Source: Isoetes taiwanensis
Lineage: Eukaryota; Streptophyta; Lycopodiopsida; Isoetales; Isoetaceae
Direction: 5' to 3'
DNA length: 64,000 nt
Assembly: GCA_021234155.1 (NCBI GenBank)
Contig: JAJEKV010000017.1
Location: 17,124,372-17,188,371 of the forward strand
The first letter of the stretch is position 1, and each line of letters opens with the position of its first letter. A program made the position numbers and the translations under genes. Shown in pieces: positions 21,602 through 32,149 of this stretch. Under the pieces are notes generated by a model. That model made no database searches, was not told where the DNA came from, and saw nothing but the letters and a program-made list of their open reading frames with translations.

Positions 21602-24600
21602 ATGGTAAAGAAGGTGATTGATCCGCCCGCTCAAGCAGTAATTCCAACGGAGGCCATGCGCCGGGTAAGCAAAAAGCAACTAAACAAAATTTCTATGGGT
21701 TTAGGGTCCCTGTTAATTCGATTTTCTTGCATTCTTCCAGGCCAGAAGAAACGTTCCCTTAAGATTGGACCTGGCTGATTGCCGAACCGAAAAAGACTTC
21801 CATGCGTATGCGGGTCTGCCAAACGAGGGCCTTCATCCCTCTCAATTTCGAACAGACCTCATATCTGCAGCAGAGTACAATGAAGTTTGGGATATCAACG
21901 GGGTCATTTTTGGCAAAACTTCTATTGACAAGGTAAGGCCAGAGCACGAAGAAGCTCTAATTGAACTTCTGAGCAAAATATACCCGGACGGATTGAAGAA
22001 CAGAGAAGTTAGAAAGACAGTATCATACCTATTTGCATTCAATAACTGCCAGAGAGCAAAGCAGGATCCAGAGAAGTTCAAGGTTAATTGGGCAGCAGTT
22101 GCAGCAAAGAGTAGAGCCTACAGCAGCAAGGTTAAATGTGAACCTACCAAAGAAGGTTGCAAAGCAAAGCGCGAGCGTAGACCAAAGCAAATCTCAAGAA
22201 ACCACAACACCGAAAGCATAGCGTAAAGGCAAGTTTCAGGAGGCACGGTGTTAAATTAGAAGGGAGGTCGCCCATTAGAGCGTTGTAATGTGCCCAAAGC
22301 AGCTTACACAGCTTATGGGGAGAACATATCACGCCTGGAAGTCATGTGCAAAGCTTTGCAGGAAACCCTAAACACACAGCAGGCTGATTTAGTCTCCAAG
22401 AAGGAGCTAGTTGTCCAGTCCAGGCTAAGGGAGCTTTCTTCTCGGCTTCACAAGAAAATTGTAGAAAATAAAAGACAACATCTCACGTCTTCAAGCCCTG
22501 ACAGGTTCTGATGCTGGTGCCTCTGCTGAGCTACTAAGCTTAGAGAGAGAGAAAGACATGGCAGAGAGTACATGCTCAAAACCCTTGTTGAAATGGAGGG
22601 TGGCCCAAGAGATGTGGGATAGTTCAACGGTGGCCATCAGAGTCTGCCGAGGTTGCAAACAATGAAGTGCAAACTTTGCAAAAGCCCAAAGAACATTTAT
22701 AGAATGTCAATGTGCTCGTGGAACTTACAAAGAGAGCTGGCCGGCCTTGTGAGCATCTATCCTGTGCCATTCGGGTTGCCAATTGGAGATGAGGAGAGAT
22801 GCTCCACATGCGGGCTCGCACTCCAGGATGATTACACCCTTAGTCTGAAGCTGAAATGTGGCCACGTATATCATGTCAGCTGCATCACTTTGCTTTTGGA
22901 GAAGACACACCGCCTTGAATGCTCGTAAAACAGTTCAAAGAGGGCTTAGTGGAGGAATTGGGGAAGACAGTCAAGCAGAACCCTCATATCTTTGGGGCAG
23001 CACACAAACACATAGTTGAGACAATTGACATAGATGAGGTGGTAGCTACAACTCCGGACAAAGAATGGAAAAGGAAGCATGTTAAAACACCTCTTAGTAA
23101 AAGGACCCCCGGACACAAGTCTACAAGGACTCGAACTCCACAAGCAAGAACAGCCAAAAAGGGTACACTCCTGTTTCCTGAATTGGGAACATTAGAAGCG
23201 CCAGTAGGCAATTACAAAGAAGAGTCAAGCAACAAGAAAGACAATGCAAAGACACGAAAGCACAAAGGTCAAGACACCAACATGATCAAAGCGATTCCAA
23301 AGAGTTCTGACGAAGTTCACAAATACACTATAGTTCCAAATTCTGCAGCTACCTCTACAAAGGCCTCCTCTAACACTGTTGATGCAGGGTCAGACAAGGA
23401 TGTTGAAGATGTGGAGAAGCAGGTCAACAAGGTTGTGGCTCGATGCACAAGGCTCACAAGGTCAAGGACCAAAAATGTCACAGAACCCGAGAGTGAGGGT
23501 GAGTCAGATGATTCGGTTGATGAGGACGTGCCTATAGACGTCGCAATAGGGAAAAAACCCCCAGTCTAATGTAATCTTCCCATACTTGTTTCAGGCCCAA
23601 TTTTGATTGCACAAGACTCGCCAAAACGAGCAGTTAAAAGGTTTTTGTTTAATACCATAATATATTTATTTTCCCCCATTGTGTCCTTGTAAAATTTGTT
23701 TGGAGTTTCAACCTCGGGATCAATATGCATTTTCCTGCAGAAGGAGAAGGCAGACAAGAGTGGTACTTAGTGATACAGAAGATGAAGATAGTGAGAGAAC
23801 CCAGACAGATAATGAAGAAACCAAAGTGCCAAAACAACCTCTTACATATAAAAAGTGCAATCCAATATTTAGGTTCAAGCAGTTATTTTTCTTGTCTTAT
23901 TTCACTTGGCACAAACTCTGTTATCCTGTTATATTTCAAAATGTGTACTCTCTACAAATTTCAGTTGGTAATTGGAGCTCATCCTTGCATGTAGGAGAAC
24001 AAGACAGGTCACTGCAAGGGTTACTGATAGCCAGGAAACACCCATACATTGGGGGCAGGGAGATACTACTGCAGATGTATCTAACTATGACTATCAGCAC
24101 TCTCCATCATCTGGTAGCAAAGATAAAGCAGAGTCCAGCAGGTCGCAGCAACGTCAAGCACCTCTCGATAGCACTTCCCAACAGATTACAGCACCTCTAG
24201 ATAGCACCTCCCAGCAGAGTCCAGCACATATCGCAGCACAGACAAGCACGATGCAGCACACATCGACAGTGGTTGCAAACGTCGAGGGATGGACACCCAG
24301 ACGGAAGTTGATGGTGCTTGACATAAATGGTGTACTGGCACAGACACAACAGAGGAGAATGAACCATAAATTCTTGCCTCCACCACAAACGAACCATGTT
24401 GTAAAAGAAACTGCAAGTAAGTACCTCATTTGCAGACCAGGGTATCATGAGTTTGTGGAGTGGGCACTGCAGAGGTTTGATATTGTGATCTGGAGTGCTT
24501 CTCTTCTTCGGAATACAAGGGATATGGTGGATGCATTGTTCCCTGATTTGCGGACCAGATTCTTGAAGGTATATGGTCAAGAGCATTGCTATGCATGCGA

Positions 24601-25009
24601 GCATCCAACCAGCACAATAAAGCAACTTTTTTTCAAGGAGTTGAAGGTTGTACTTGAGGATTTTCCTCAATATCATGGTATGATTTTCTTGGTTGATGAC
24701 AGCCTACACAAAGGGTTTTTAAACACTGCACACACAACCCTTCCTGTTATGCCTTTCAAGGGGCAAGAAGAGAACAACTTTTTGCAGACCAGGGTGTGTC
24801 CAGCATTGGATTACTTGTCTTCTCATACAGTACAGGAAACCATCTCACAAATAGACATCACTGATGCATGGTTGGAAGAGGAGACAGTTGCAGTGCTGGA
24901 TTACTGTCTCAACAACTATCTTGTCTCGGCCTACTATATCCTCAATGCTCCAGTAGAAGTACAAAGGCAGTTGTTGGGCACCCTTCCTGGCGACGAGCAT
25001 CAATCATGA
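21602..25009 (+). CDS. RING-like and FCP1/HAD-phosphatase-like protein gene, multi-exon, frame-disturbed
   Basis: Exon 1 (21602-21664, MVKKVIDPPAQAVIPTEAMRR) splices cleanly to exon 2 at 21741 (ARRNVPLRLDL...), an unrecognised domain ending near 22,130. A coiled-coil-like frame follows (22,290-22,510). Next is a RING-like finger (CSTCGLAL, then CGHVYHVSC, about 22,799-22,890), then a basic and acidic linker (22,919-23,569), a small exon at about 23,743 and a last exon from 23,995. The last exon holds a C-terminal FCP1/NLI-type phosphatase domain: KLMVLDINGVLAQT (nucleophile Asp kept, second Asp replaced by Asn, as in some plant FCP1-like proteins), FDIVIWSASLLRN and FLVDDSLHKGF. A Gln/Ser repeat (APLDSTSQQ) precedes it. 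Shifts near 22,130 and 22,920 break the full frame. The gene lies inside the 8-kb element; its role there is unknown. Confidence 0.6.
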
Positions 25010-25154
25010 AAGCTGTCATTAACTCATGAAATAACCATTGTACACTACCCTTTTGTAATATATGTATGATTGCTTTGTGTTATCTTGAGTATTGAGTATC
25101 TTGAGTGATGTCTCTAATATTGAGTTTACAATTTTCTGTAATCTCCAATACTAC

Positions 25155-25472
25155 GGGTGAAAGCATGCTACGGTGTACCACTTTTGGAACCCTCAAAAGT
25201 ACCTACACTGGGTACTTTTAAAACTGGTACTTCCTACTTTTTCTTTCCATTAAAATCAATCCAAAAATTTTGAGTTGAAGGTCAATAACATATCAATCTA
25301 TAGTATTAGAGGATGACAATACTAATAGAGACTAAAATGGATGAATAAACTCTCAAACTTATTGTTTATTGAGACATTAATGCAAGTTCCCAGTACCCAG
25401 TGTTGGGTACTTTTCTGGGTAGTTTCGCACTCCCTAAAAAGAACTTTAGAACACCCTAGCATGCTTTCGCCC
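25155..25472. mobile_element. 318-bp MITE
   Basis: Non-coding, with inverted ends GGGTGAAAGCATGCTACGGTGT and, on the other strand, GGGCGAAAGCATGCTAGGGTGT. A second internal pair CAGTGTTGGGTAC / GTACCTACACTG lies within. It is flanked by TAC on both sides (25,152-25,154 and 25,473-25,475). It sits in the spacer between the two convergent genes of the 8-kb element. Confidence 0.65.
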
Positions 25473-25649
25473 TACAAGCACCAATACTACAAGCATTGTC
25501 TCCAATACTAAAATACTCCAATACAACAGTCCAATACTACAAACATTGTCTCACAAACATTGTCTCCAATACAATCATCAAAATTTGAGACAAGTAAACA
25601 AGTAACTACAGACCTGTTAAAATGATAAAACAACTATGTCAAAGCATAT

Positions 25650-28600
25650 TCAACCTTCATATGGCAGACTGTCAAGGATCATCTGGTGAGTAGCCTGTTC
25701 AAGGGAAAATCTGTTGGTGCCAGGAATCGGATTCATCTCAAACTTGATAGCTGATACGTGATGACTGTACTGGAAGGTCAGGCCTTTGTCTTCAAGTAGC
25801 TCCCAACTACCATCTGGGCCGACAAAGATAGTACAAACCAGCCAACACATGTTCATCCACATTGAAGGTCGATTGACTATCCTTGACAATTTTGTCAAGG
25901 ATATGCCTCGGCTTAACACATTTGACCACATAGAAATCTGCATTCTCCTGATTTCCCTCCTCGGCTACAACAGCAAAGTTATCACCTTCCTCTACGTTTC
26001 CACTAAGCCATTCTCCATCACCTTCAAAAAATGCCTTATCGATTTCATCTTCAGTACCTTCACCAGTAGACTTATCCGGCTTTAGTGTAACATATTTTCA
26101 ATTCTTCAACCCGTGCTTGTTCACACAAGATGACCCGATTTCCTTTCAAACAGTTACTACGTAAACAACTTAAACCTCTATGAGCCACCCTTGTGCTTGA
26201 TTTGGGCCAAGTATGTCCTGGGATGTGTATTTGCTTGGTCCCTTCCACCGGGCACGACCCAAATGGATCTGGTCCTATCAACATCATCCTTTCAATTACC
26301 CGAAGTACGCAAGGAGACAACAAGTATTGCGGCTCCACAGACAAAGATAATACAAAGACTACTCATCACATTACAGCAGTTCACAGACAGCACTTAAAGC
26401 AGATGAAAGCACTATTCAAAGACATTTTAGGTTTTTACAAAGACTACTCTGGCAGACTTCAAGCATAATACCTTTTGATGTCCCCGTTGTTGGTACCTTC
26501 ATTCCAACGAGTTGCGAATTCACAGGCATCAGCAGCACCCCTAAATCTCACTCCATCATACTTGAGCTGCTCTCTAGTGAATGCCCCTTTAAGGACTGCC
26601 CCTTGCCCATCATGCTCTCCCTTACCATGGGCTGTCCCAAAGAAATTCCATACTATTTCCTTCCCTAGCTCATGGTGATATCTTGGTAGGAAATAGAATG
26701 GCCGGGCAGATTTGAATTGGCTAGAACAACCATCTGACCAAACTATATGCCTAGAGAAATCTACACCATTTGATACAAGCCATGAATTGTGCTTTCTAAG
26801 ACAGTGCTGCACAAAAAGAGTGTCATCATCACTCAAGTAAAAATGGGTTTCCTTCAATAGCTTTCTGATCCCAGAACTGATGTCCATCCTATACGTGATG
26901 TGGACGAGAATTGTTATCTGGTCATTGTGCCAATGCTGGCTTTGAACCTCCCTTTGTATTTTTATGCTGTAATTCTCTGCAAAATCAATTACGTAAACAA
27001 TGGTGCCATCTTGGATATTGTCGGGCAACTCGAATTGCATGGCTCGCCATCTAGCCCCTCAGAATTGTGTGGCACCAATATCTTCAATGTGGAACATGGA
27101 TATGAAATGAAATCCTTCACTTTGCCGTTCTCTTGTAAGACAATCTAAGGGGTGGCTTTGGTCCTTTCTTTTTTCCCCTTGCCATTTGAGGTCTCGTCTT
27201 GTCTTTGCGGACTGTGACCGTGTCCCACCGGCTTCCTTACTTTTGTTTCCCTTCTTCTCAACTTGTGCTGCAGACTTCAGTCAGGTCCCACCCTACCTTG
27301 GATTTCTTACTTTTGTTTCCCTTCTTCTCAACTTGTGTTGCAGCTTCAGGCTGTGTCCCACCAGCTACCTTGGATTTGTTACTTTTGTTTTCCTTCTTGG
27401 CGGCATTGGCTCTTTTCTTTCTGCTGCCACCTGGCACCTCCTTGGTAACGTGATGCGCAACTCCACCCGACTTCTTCGTCTCCAGCGGAATCTGTAACAA
27501 AGTCTGTAGCATAAAACAGAAGATTAGCACAAGTTGAAAGCACAAAAGCAGTATTCAGCAGATGACAGCACATATCAGCATGTTTCAGCATGCAATAAAG
27601 AGAGTATTACCTTTTTAAACGTCTTCCATTCAAGCAAGAACTCATGATTCTCTCTTTCTCTTGGATCAAGCAGTCATGTTTATGCCATTCTTCACCCTCG
27701 CTCTTGTTGCAAACCACAGCCCTCCAGAGCTCGCTGGTTGAGTCATACGTATGTTGGCTGGCCAGACACTTCTCACCAGGTCCACAGACCTCGCAGGTGC
27801 ACTTGCACTCTTCACCATGAAATCCAGTTTTTGCTGACCTTAATGCATTCAGGGCTACCCTGGCATACTCCAACTTCATATGGTATATGCAACAACAGGT
27901 TTCCCTTTCTGATACTTTCTTTACATAAATAGGCTTCAACTTCTCGAAAGCCTTTAAGCAAACAGGGTGTTCAGGATGTGCCTTTTTGTATTGTTGAAAT
28001 AGCTGCAGCTGAATGGTGGCCGTTGGTTAGAAATATTTATGCAATAATAGCAAAAAAAAATTTGTATGGAAACTTATACCTGTGTGACCTCCATAAGGTG
28101 CAAAGGATAAGAAATTCGGAAGCCTGACTCTCCAACAGTGTTCACAACATCTTTCTTGCAAGGAGAGACTCTGCTATTTTGTTTCCAGAATTCTGTTATG
28201 CTTTGCTTGCAAGCAGGGGTGAGAGAATCGCACCTCAACCTCCTTTGGAAGCTAGACCACGGACCATTTCCAAGGACGGCTTCCGATTTTCTTAATGCAG
28301 CAGTTGCAATTGTTGACCTCATGCAACCTATCATAAGAAATATTGCACACTAATCAATGAACATATCCCAGCCAGCATCAATCAGCAGATACAAGCACTT
28401 AAAAGCATGAAGAAGCACAGGCATGAAAGCAAGAATTAGATGTACCTAACAGCCCTGCCATAGTGGAATTGCATCTCGATTTTGTGGAAGAAGCCATCAC
28501 CAGTGTCGAGGTTCTGGCTCTCCAAATATCATGATTCCTTTGTCTCTTTGTGGCTGCCATTGTCTGTTTCAAGTTGTTGAGCAGCACCCTCGCTGCCTTG

Positions 28601-28994
28601 CACTCCTTTGGATTTGGCAAAATTCCAGGTTCTGAGATTTCCATTTCGTGGTGATGAACCACCCTCTTCATCACATCGGCCTTGAGTTCGGGTGAATGCT
28701 TTTTGTGAGCTTGTTGAAGTAATCAACTACAAGCTTGGCTATTTCTTGCCTGCGTCTCGTGCTCAGATCCTCCCATTCAACCGCTGCTTTCCTCATCTTA
28801 TTCCGTAATCTGTATTCTCTCTTTCTCTCTGCATCCAATTTCTTGTAAATTGCAGAGGAAACTGGATCATCACGCGATATTTCCTGTGTTGCATTGACAT
28901 CCAACAAATCTGGAACACTGTATTGTAATTCATCAGGCCGAAAGTCCAATGCTAAACGTGTGATTGCCTCCAGGCCGGTATCAGGGAGCGCCAT
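25650..28994 (-). CDS. DDE-transposase-like gene with DFAENY / SDGC / HGKGxxDG signature
   Basis: The start is ATG at 28994 (MALPDTGLEAITRLAL). Exon 1 runs to about 28,448, rejoined across a one-base slip in an A run near 28,700. Exon 2 is about 28,347-28,081 and ends at CACACAG/GTATAAG. Exon 3 starts at about 28,029 (LQLFQQYKKAHPEH) and contains a Cys-rich block CKCTCEVCGPGEKC. A Lys-rich repeat follows (27,258-27,545). The core then reads VYVIDFAENYSIKIQ, EVQSQHWHNDQIT, HIVWSDGCSSQFKS and WNFFGTAHGKGEHDG, and C-terminal parts follow (GLSCLRSNC, ENADFYVVKCVKP, SAIKFEMNPIPG) down to 25,650. Repeated Asp positions and the position between inverted repeats suggest a transposase. I know similar uncharacterised proteins from plants and animals but cannot name the superfamily. 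Three one-base slips and a few stops are present. Confidence 0.65.
27190..27400 (-). repeat. in-gene tandem repeat (Lys-rich linker)
   Basis: About three copies of a 65-70-bp unit (ACTTTTGTTTYCCTTCTTCTC on the plus strand, with GGTGGGAC/TGTCCCACC words). On the minus strand it encodes a KSK..GGTQ.EAATQVEKKG-type basic linker just before the catalytic core of the transposase-like gene. Confidence 0.6.
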
Positions 28995-29277
28995 GAAATT
29001 CTTGAGAGAGGGAGAATAAGTGAATTGGAGGGAGAATTTTCGCGGGCCATGAGGTCGTGGTAGTTCTGGGCTCGATCGAATTTGCAACGTACTACCACTC
29101 GCGCGAAAATCCAGCCAAAATCCCACAATCATTTTCCTAACGGTTCGTTGGTGAGGTGGACGTGCGAGTACATGAAGGGCGTCAAAAAAATGACGGGCAG
29201 TTACGCCCACCAGCACCCAAATTAAGCAAAAGCAGGGGTGCTTTAAGCGGGCTAAAACCCTGCTATAAGCATGCTAT

Positions 29278-29301
29278 AAGCATGCGTCCGGACGCATGCT
29301 T
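29278..29301. repeat. perfect 24-bp palindrome beside the right inverted repeat
   Basis: Each half is 12 bp (AAGCATGCGTCC and its complement) with no spacer. It is preceded by two CTATAAGCATG repeats and lies 4 bp inside the right terminal repeat. It could bind a dimeric transposase or form a cruciform. Confidence 0.8.
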
Positions 29302-29305
29302 TTGA

Positions 29306-29329
29306 TACCCACCAGCATACTTTTACCCA
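29306..29329 (-). repeat. right terminal inverted repeat
   Basis: Exact complement of 21,256-21,279. It is 312 bp upstream of the transposase-like start codon. Confidence 0.85.
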
Positions 29330-29528
29330 TCCCTCAATAATTTGCTTAATGGTTGAAACATGTTGCATACTTGCTCTTGTCTTATTCAGTTTATAGTTGT
29401 GTAGCACATACTCTTCTATTTTTTCTCCACTTCCCAACATAGTAAAAATAGTAAACATATTGTACATGCATTAGCGCAACCTACTTGGAATATATGTCCA
29501 CCACGTTAACACGAGGATATATTCAACA

Positions 29529-29647
29529 TAGTAACATATTAAGCATTACTAACACAACCATACATTCAAATAAACAATACCAATGAATAATAGTAACATA
29601 TTAAACACTACTAACACAAACATATATTCAAATGAAAAATACCAATC
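29529..29647 (+). repeat. tandem duplication, about 60 bp, two copies
   Basis: AGTAACATATTAAGCATTAC... is repeated head to tail, each copy ending near AATACCAAT. AT-rich, non-coding, located downstream of the Myb-like gene of the Harbinger element. Confidence 0.7.
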
Positions 29648-29669
29648 AGGAGATAAGTGATCTCACTTC

Positions 29670-30870
29670 AATACATAAGCAAAAAAGATAAGTAAAAACC
29701 TTGGGATGTTTGAGTGCCAAGAAAACCAACATCATGTATATCTGAGCCTGGAAGACCAAATATACTGGCTGGGCGTCCTTGAAGCTGGATATGCAACTGC
29801 ATTTTTATTTGCGCTAGTTGCAATTGCAACTCTTCTTTTCATTTTATTGCTTTGAGTGCCAACAATTCTTGCCTTCTAATTGCATCTTCACGTCTAGCTT
29901 CTACCTCTTTCCTAGCCTCTGCTCTTCTGTCCTCAGCCTCAGGGTGTTGTTTCAACTCCATTAACTTCAATTACTTGTGAATGTTTGTGACAGCGTGCAT
30001 GGCTTCATCAGAGATAATGGCAGCGGATTTGGTACCTTCCTCAGCATATCACGCTCTCTTTTTCTTCCCTCGCAAACCAGATGACATTTTTTTTTTTAAT
30101 TCCTTTTCCGATAGTGATGAAATCTCATCCTCTCTTGCCTCTGCATCTTCTGTTGGCACCGGCACGGGAACTGTAATGGTGGATTTGGGGGTTACAACCG
30201 TATACTCTGGCCTTGGAGCATCTGGGTCAGTAACGGTTTTACTTCCACAAAACTTTTTTCTTTCCACAATACTATCTTGTGTAGCCACTGACCATGAACT
30301 AGCCTTCGTAGCCATTGAGCCTGGACTAGCTACTTGAATAAACTTACCTTTTGTGCATAGCTTAAACCCAGCATCTGTTGAATCCCCTAGCAACCCAACA
30401 ACTTTAGAAGATTCTCTGAGCAGAATATCAAATTGCTCGAAGAATTGCCAATTACTTGGAATAGAACCAGTCTTAGATTTTTTTTTTGTTTGTTCGACTT
30501 ATATTTTTTAATCATTCTCTTTATTTTATTTTTTTACCTGTTTATGTGAGTACACCATCTGCACGTCGGCCTTCAATCTCTTTGCAATTGCAATATAATC
30601 TTTCTTCCTGAAATTCCCACCATTCAACTTATTGAGCGTGATGTCAAAATACTCCTCCACAGGAATTTCTATGGCATTTGGAGGCCATAGCTTCTGCTTT
30701 CCTGATGCATTGACGGCCTGGGAAGCATTCTCGTTCTCGATCTCATCTTCACCTGCTTCTTCAATTTTTGAAGAATCTCTTCGTCAACAGTAGGGAGCTG
30801 AATAGAAGGCACAATTTCAACATCATCCTCTTCTTCAAGATCAATAGGACAGAATTTAGATCCATTTGGG
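29670..30870 (-). pseudogene. Myb/SANT-like accessory gene of the Harbinger element
   Basis: PIF/Harbinger elements carry a second gene for a Myb-like protein that helps the transposase bind DNA. On the minus strand an acidic start (LEEEDDVEIVPS) leads to IEIPVEEYFDITLNKL, NFRKKDYIAIAKRLKADVQ and MVYSHKQ, which ends at a donor CAG/GTAAAA near 30,530. Exon 2 gives NWQFFEQFDILL, a Ser/Thr/Pro stretch (30,049-30,393), KKKMSSGLRGKKKR and a charged coiled coil (EAEDRRAEARKEVEARRED). Frame slips occur near 30,770 and stops in the coiled-coil part. The assignment rests on domain order and on the facing transposase. Confidence 0.6.
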
Positions 30871-31460
30871 ATCGACTACTTGCTTTGGATTGGACGTTGA
30901 GAAGAAAAAATTCAGCCGATGAGGATTGAGGGAAAACCCATGTGAATATGATGGCAAATCTCCTCATGGCAGTGCAACAAAATGGTGTGGTTTGCAGCCA
31001 CCTGTCGTAGTCGGCCCGCGTGCAGAAACATGCGTGGCATCAAAGATTTTTGCAGCGCTTCTGCTTTGGGCAGACTGCCGTCGACGCTGATGCCTTTTTT
31101 TGCCCCATATGAATGGGCCATAAGAATCCAAAAAAGCAGACATTTGATTGGTGGATTAGAATTTCAGATGGTGGGTGGCTATAAGTGTAATTTTAGATAG
31201 GACGCTGCCTTGTGGCGTGACGTTAAAATCTCTTCTTCTTCTTCTAAATTTAAAAATATGAGTTTTTTCAAACTTACAAATTCTCTTGTATGGGACCATT
31301 TTGTTTGAATATGACAACAAGTTCAATGAATAAAAAACAATTCAGTGTGAAGAGAAAATCATGATTCAATGGTTGAAATCATTGCTCGGCTTTTTTGACA
31401 CAAGACATGAATGGAGGTCCAAAGAATTATTGATTCAATGCTTCAAGAGAAACTTTATTT

Positions 31461-31995
31461 TTATCTCTTTCTCACACGATACAACCATCTATTGGCAACG
31501 CCAGTGGAATTACAAACTTTACAGAGCTGCTTTCCTCTCCCTTGGCATGTGGGACATTTCTCCAGTGGATCATTCGTAAATAAACCTCCTGAATAGAACG
31601 GCTTATAAGCATATAAACCATTGCAGTTGTCAAATCCTTACAAGGGCCTTACCTTGCTTTCCTCGTCCTTTGCAGTCCACACAAATCTGCCCAAAAAAAC
31701 AAAAAAACTGTTACAATCTCCTAGGCATATGCTCAATCCACTGCCGGAATGATTTAGGGTTTCAGATTCTTCCCACATTATTGCCGACGCCCAAGCAGCG
31801 CTTGCATTTCTGAGGCCTCTGTAGAGAACCCATAAATTTTATCCACAAAAAGAAGAGCCTGTATGATCAGAATGGACAGAAGTATACCAAAAAAGGGATT
31901 CGCATGATAAACTGAGGATTTAGATATTGGATTGCTACAACGCCGGCTATGGCAGCTACTCCAATCCAAGGCGGGGGAAGCGGGGCCTCTGCCAT
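31461..31995 (-). CDS. small DnaJ-type zinc-finger protein (BSD2-like), four exons
   Basis: The predicted protein is 103 residues. Exons are 31995-31888, 31818-31777, 31686-31653 and 31588-31461, all with GT/AG borders and matching phases. The introns of 69, 90 and 64 bp are very short. The N-terminus (MAEAPLPPPW) leads into a hydrophobic segment (IGVAAIAGVVAIQYL), likely a membrane anchor or targeting part. Four Cys pairs follow in the J-protein style: KCKRCLGVG, CVDCKGRGKQG, CPTCQGRGKQ and CKVCNSTG, ending VANRWLYRVRKR. Plant proteins of this type assist chloroplast protein assembly or redox folding without a J domain. The spliced frame has no stop, so this is probably a live host gene. The upstream region is shared with the DUF1499 gene. 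Confidence 0.75.
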
Positions 31996-32149
31996 AGCTG
32001 TCTAAACGATGGCTAGAGGTATTTAGATTTAATCAGGTGGGACCCTAGCTTTTTTTAGCCATTCAAATGGCTTCATTTTGCTCAGAGATGAGGATTCACA
32101 AAAATAGGTCAAGCATTTCCAGCCTACCAGGGTCTCTGCGTTGTCCAAC
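31987..32149. promoter_or_regulatory. duplicated head-to-head upstream region, copy 1
   Basis: Collinear with 38,431-38,582 at roughly 85 per cent identity by eye, including CTGTGGGACCCTAGCTTTTT-type sequence and CATTTCCAGCCTACCAGGG. The minus-strand start codon context (MAEA) is kept in both copies. Here it fronts the DnaJ-type gene; in copy 2 it fronts the DUF1499 gene on the opposite strand. Confidence 0.65.

Larger units (their letters stand above)
21256..29329. mobile_element. 8.07-kb two-gene TIR transposon, family unassigned
   Basis: The ends are exact 24-bp inverted repeats: TGGGTAAAAGTATGC... at 21,256-21,279 and its complement at 29,306-29,329. Weaker similarity extends inward (CAAAnnAnnCGCG) and a GGGTGCTGGTG-type word lies near both ends. 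Two genes read inward from the ends and converge at 25.0-25.65 kb: a RING plus FCP1-like gene (plus) and a transposase-like gene (minus). It lies between the two genes of the Harbinger element, which it interrupts. A target duplication is not clear (ATCT against ATCC at best). The superfamily is not assigned from sequence alone. Confidence 0.7.
19792..31120. mobile_element. PIF/Harbinger element, split by a nested transposon
   Basis: A Harbinger-type transposase gene (plus) and a Myb/SANT-like gene (minus) face each other. The outer ends carry imperfect inverted repeats (TGCTGGATTCACATGAGGC at 19,792; on the minus strand TGGCCCATTCATATGGGGC at 31,120; about 13 of 19 identical). They are flanked by the trinucleotide TAA on both sides (19,789-19,791 and 31,121-31,123), the expected Harbinger target site. 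Without the nested 8.07-kb element and a LINE tail the unit would be about 3.2 kb, a normal size. The inverted repeats are eroded, so the exact ends are an inference. Confidence 0.6.

Noticed and set aside
24154-24676. Minus-strand frames of 60-160 residues across the FCP1-like exon
   Set aside because: Antisense shadows of a well-supported coding exon; no family resemblance or codon structure of their own.
21256-29329. Assignment of the 8-kb element to CACTA, Mutator or hAT
   Set aside because: Ends do not start CACTA, no 8-9-bp target duplication is visible, and the core motifs fit none of these transposases.
31780-31969. 63-residue minus-strand frame with a hydrophobic segment as a membrane protein
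   Set aside because: It is the wrong frame over exon 1, intron 1 and exon 2 of the DnaJ-type gene; the correct frame gives the Cys pairs.
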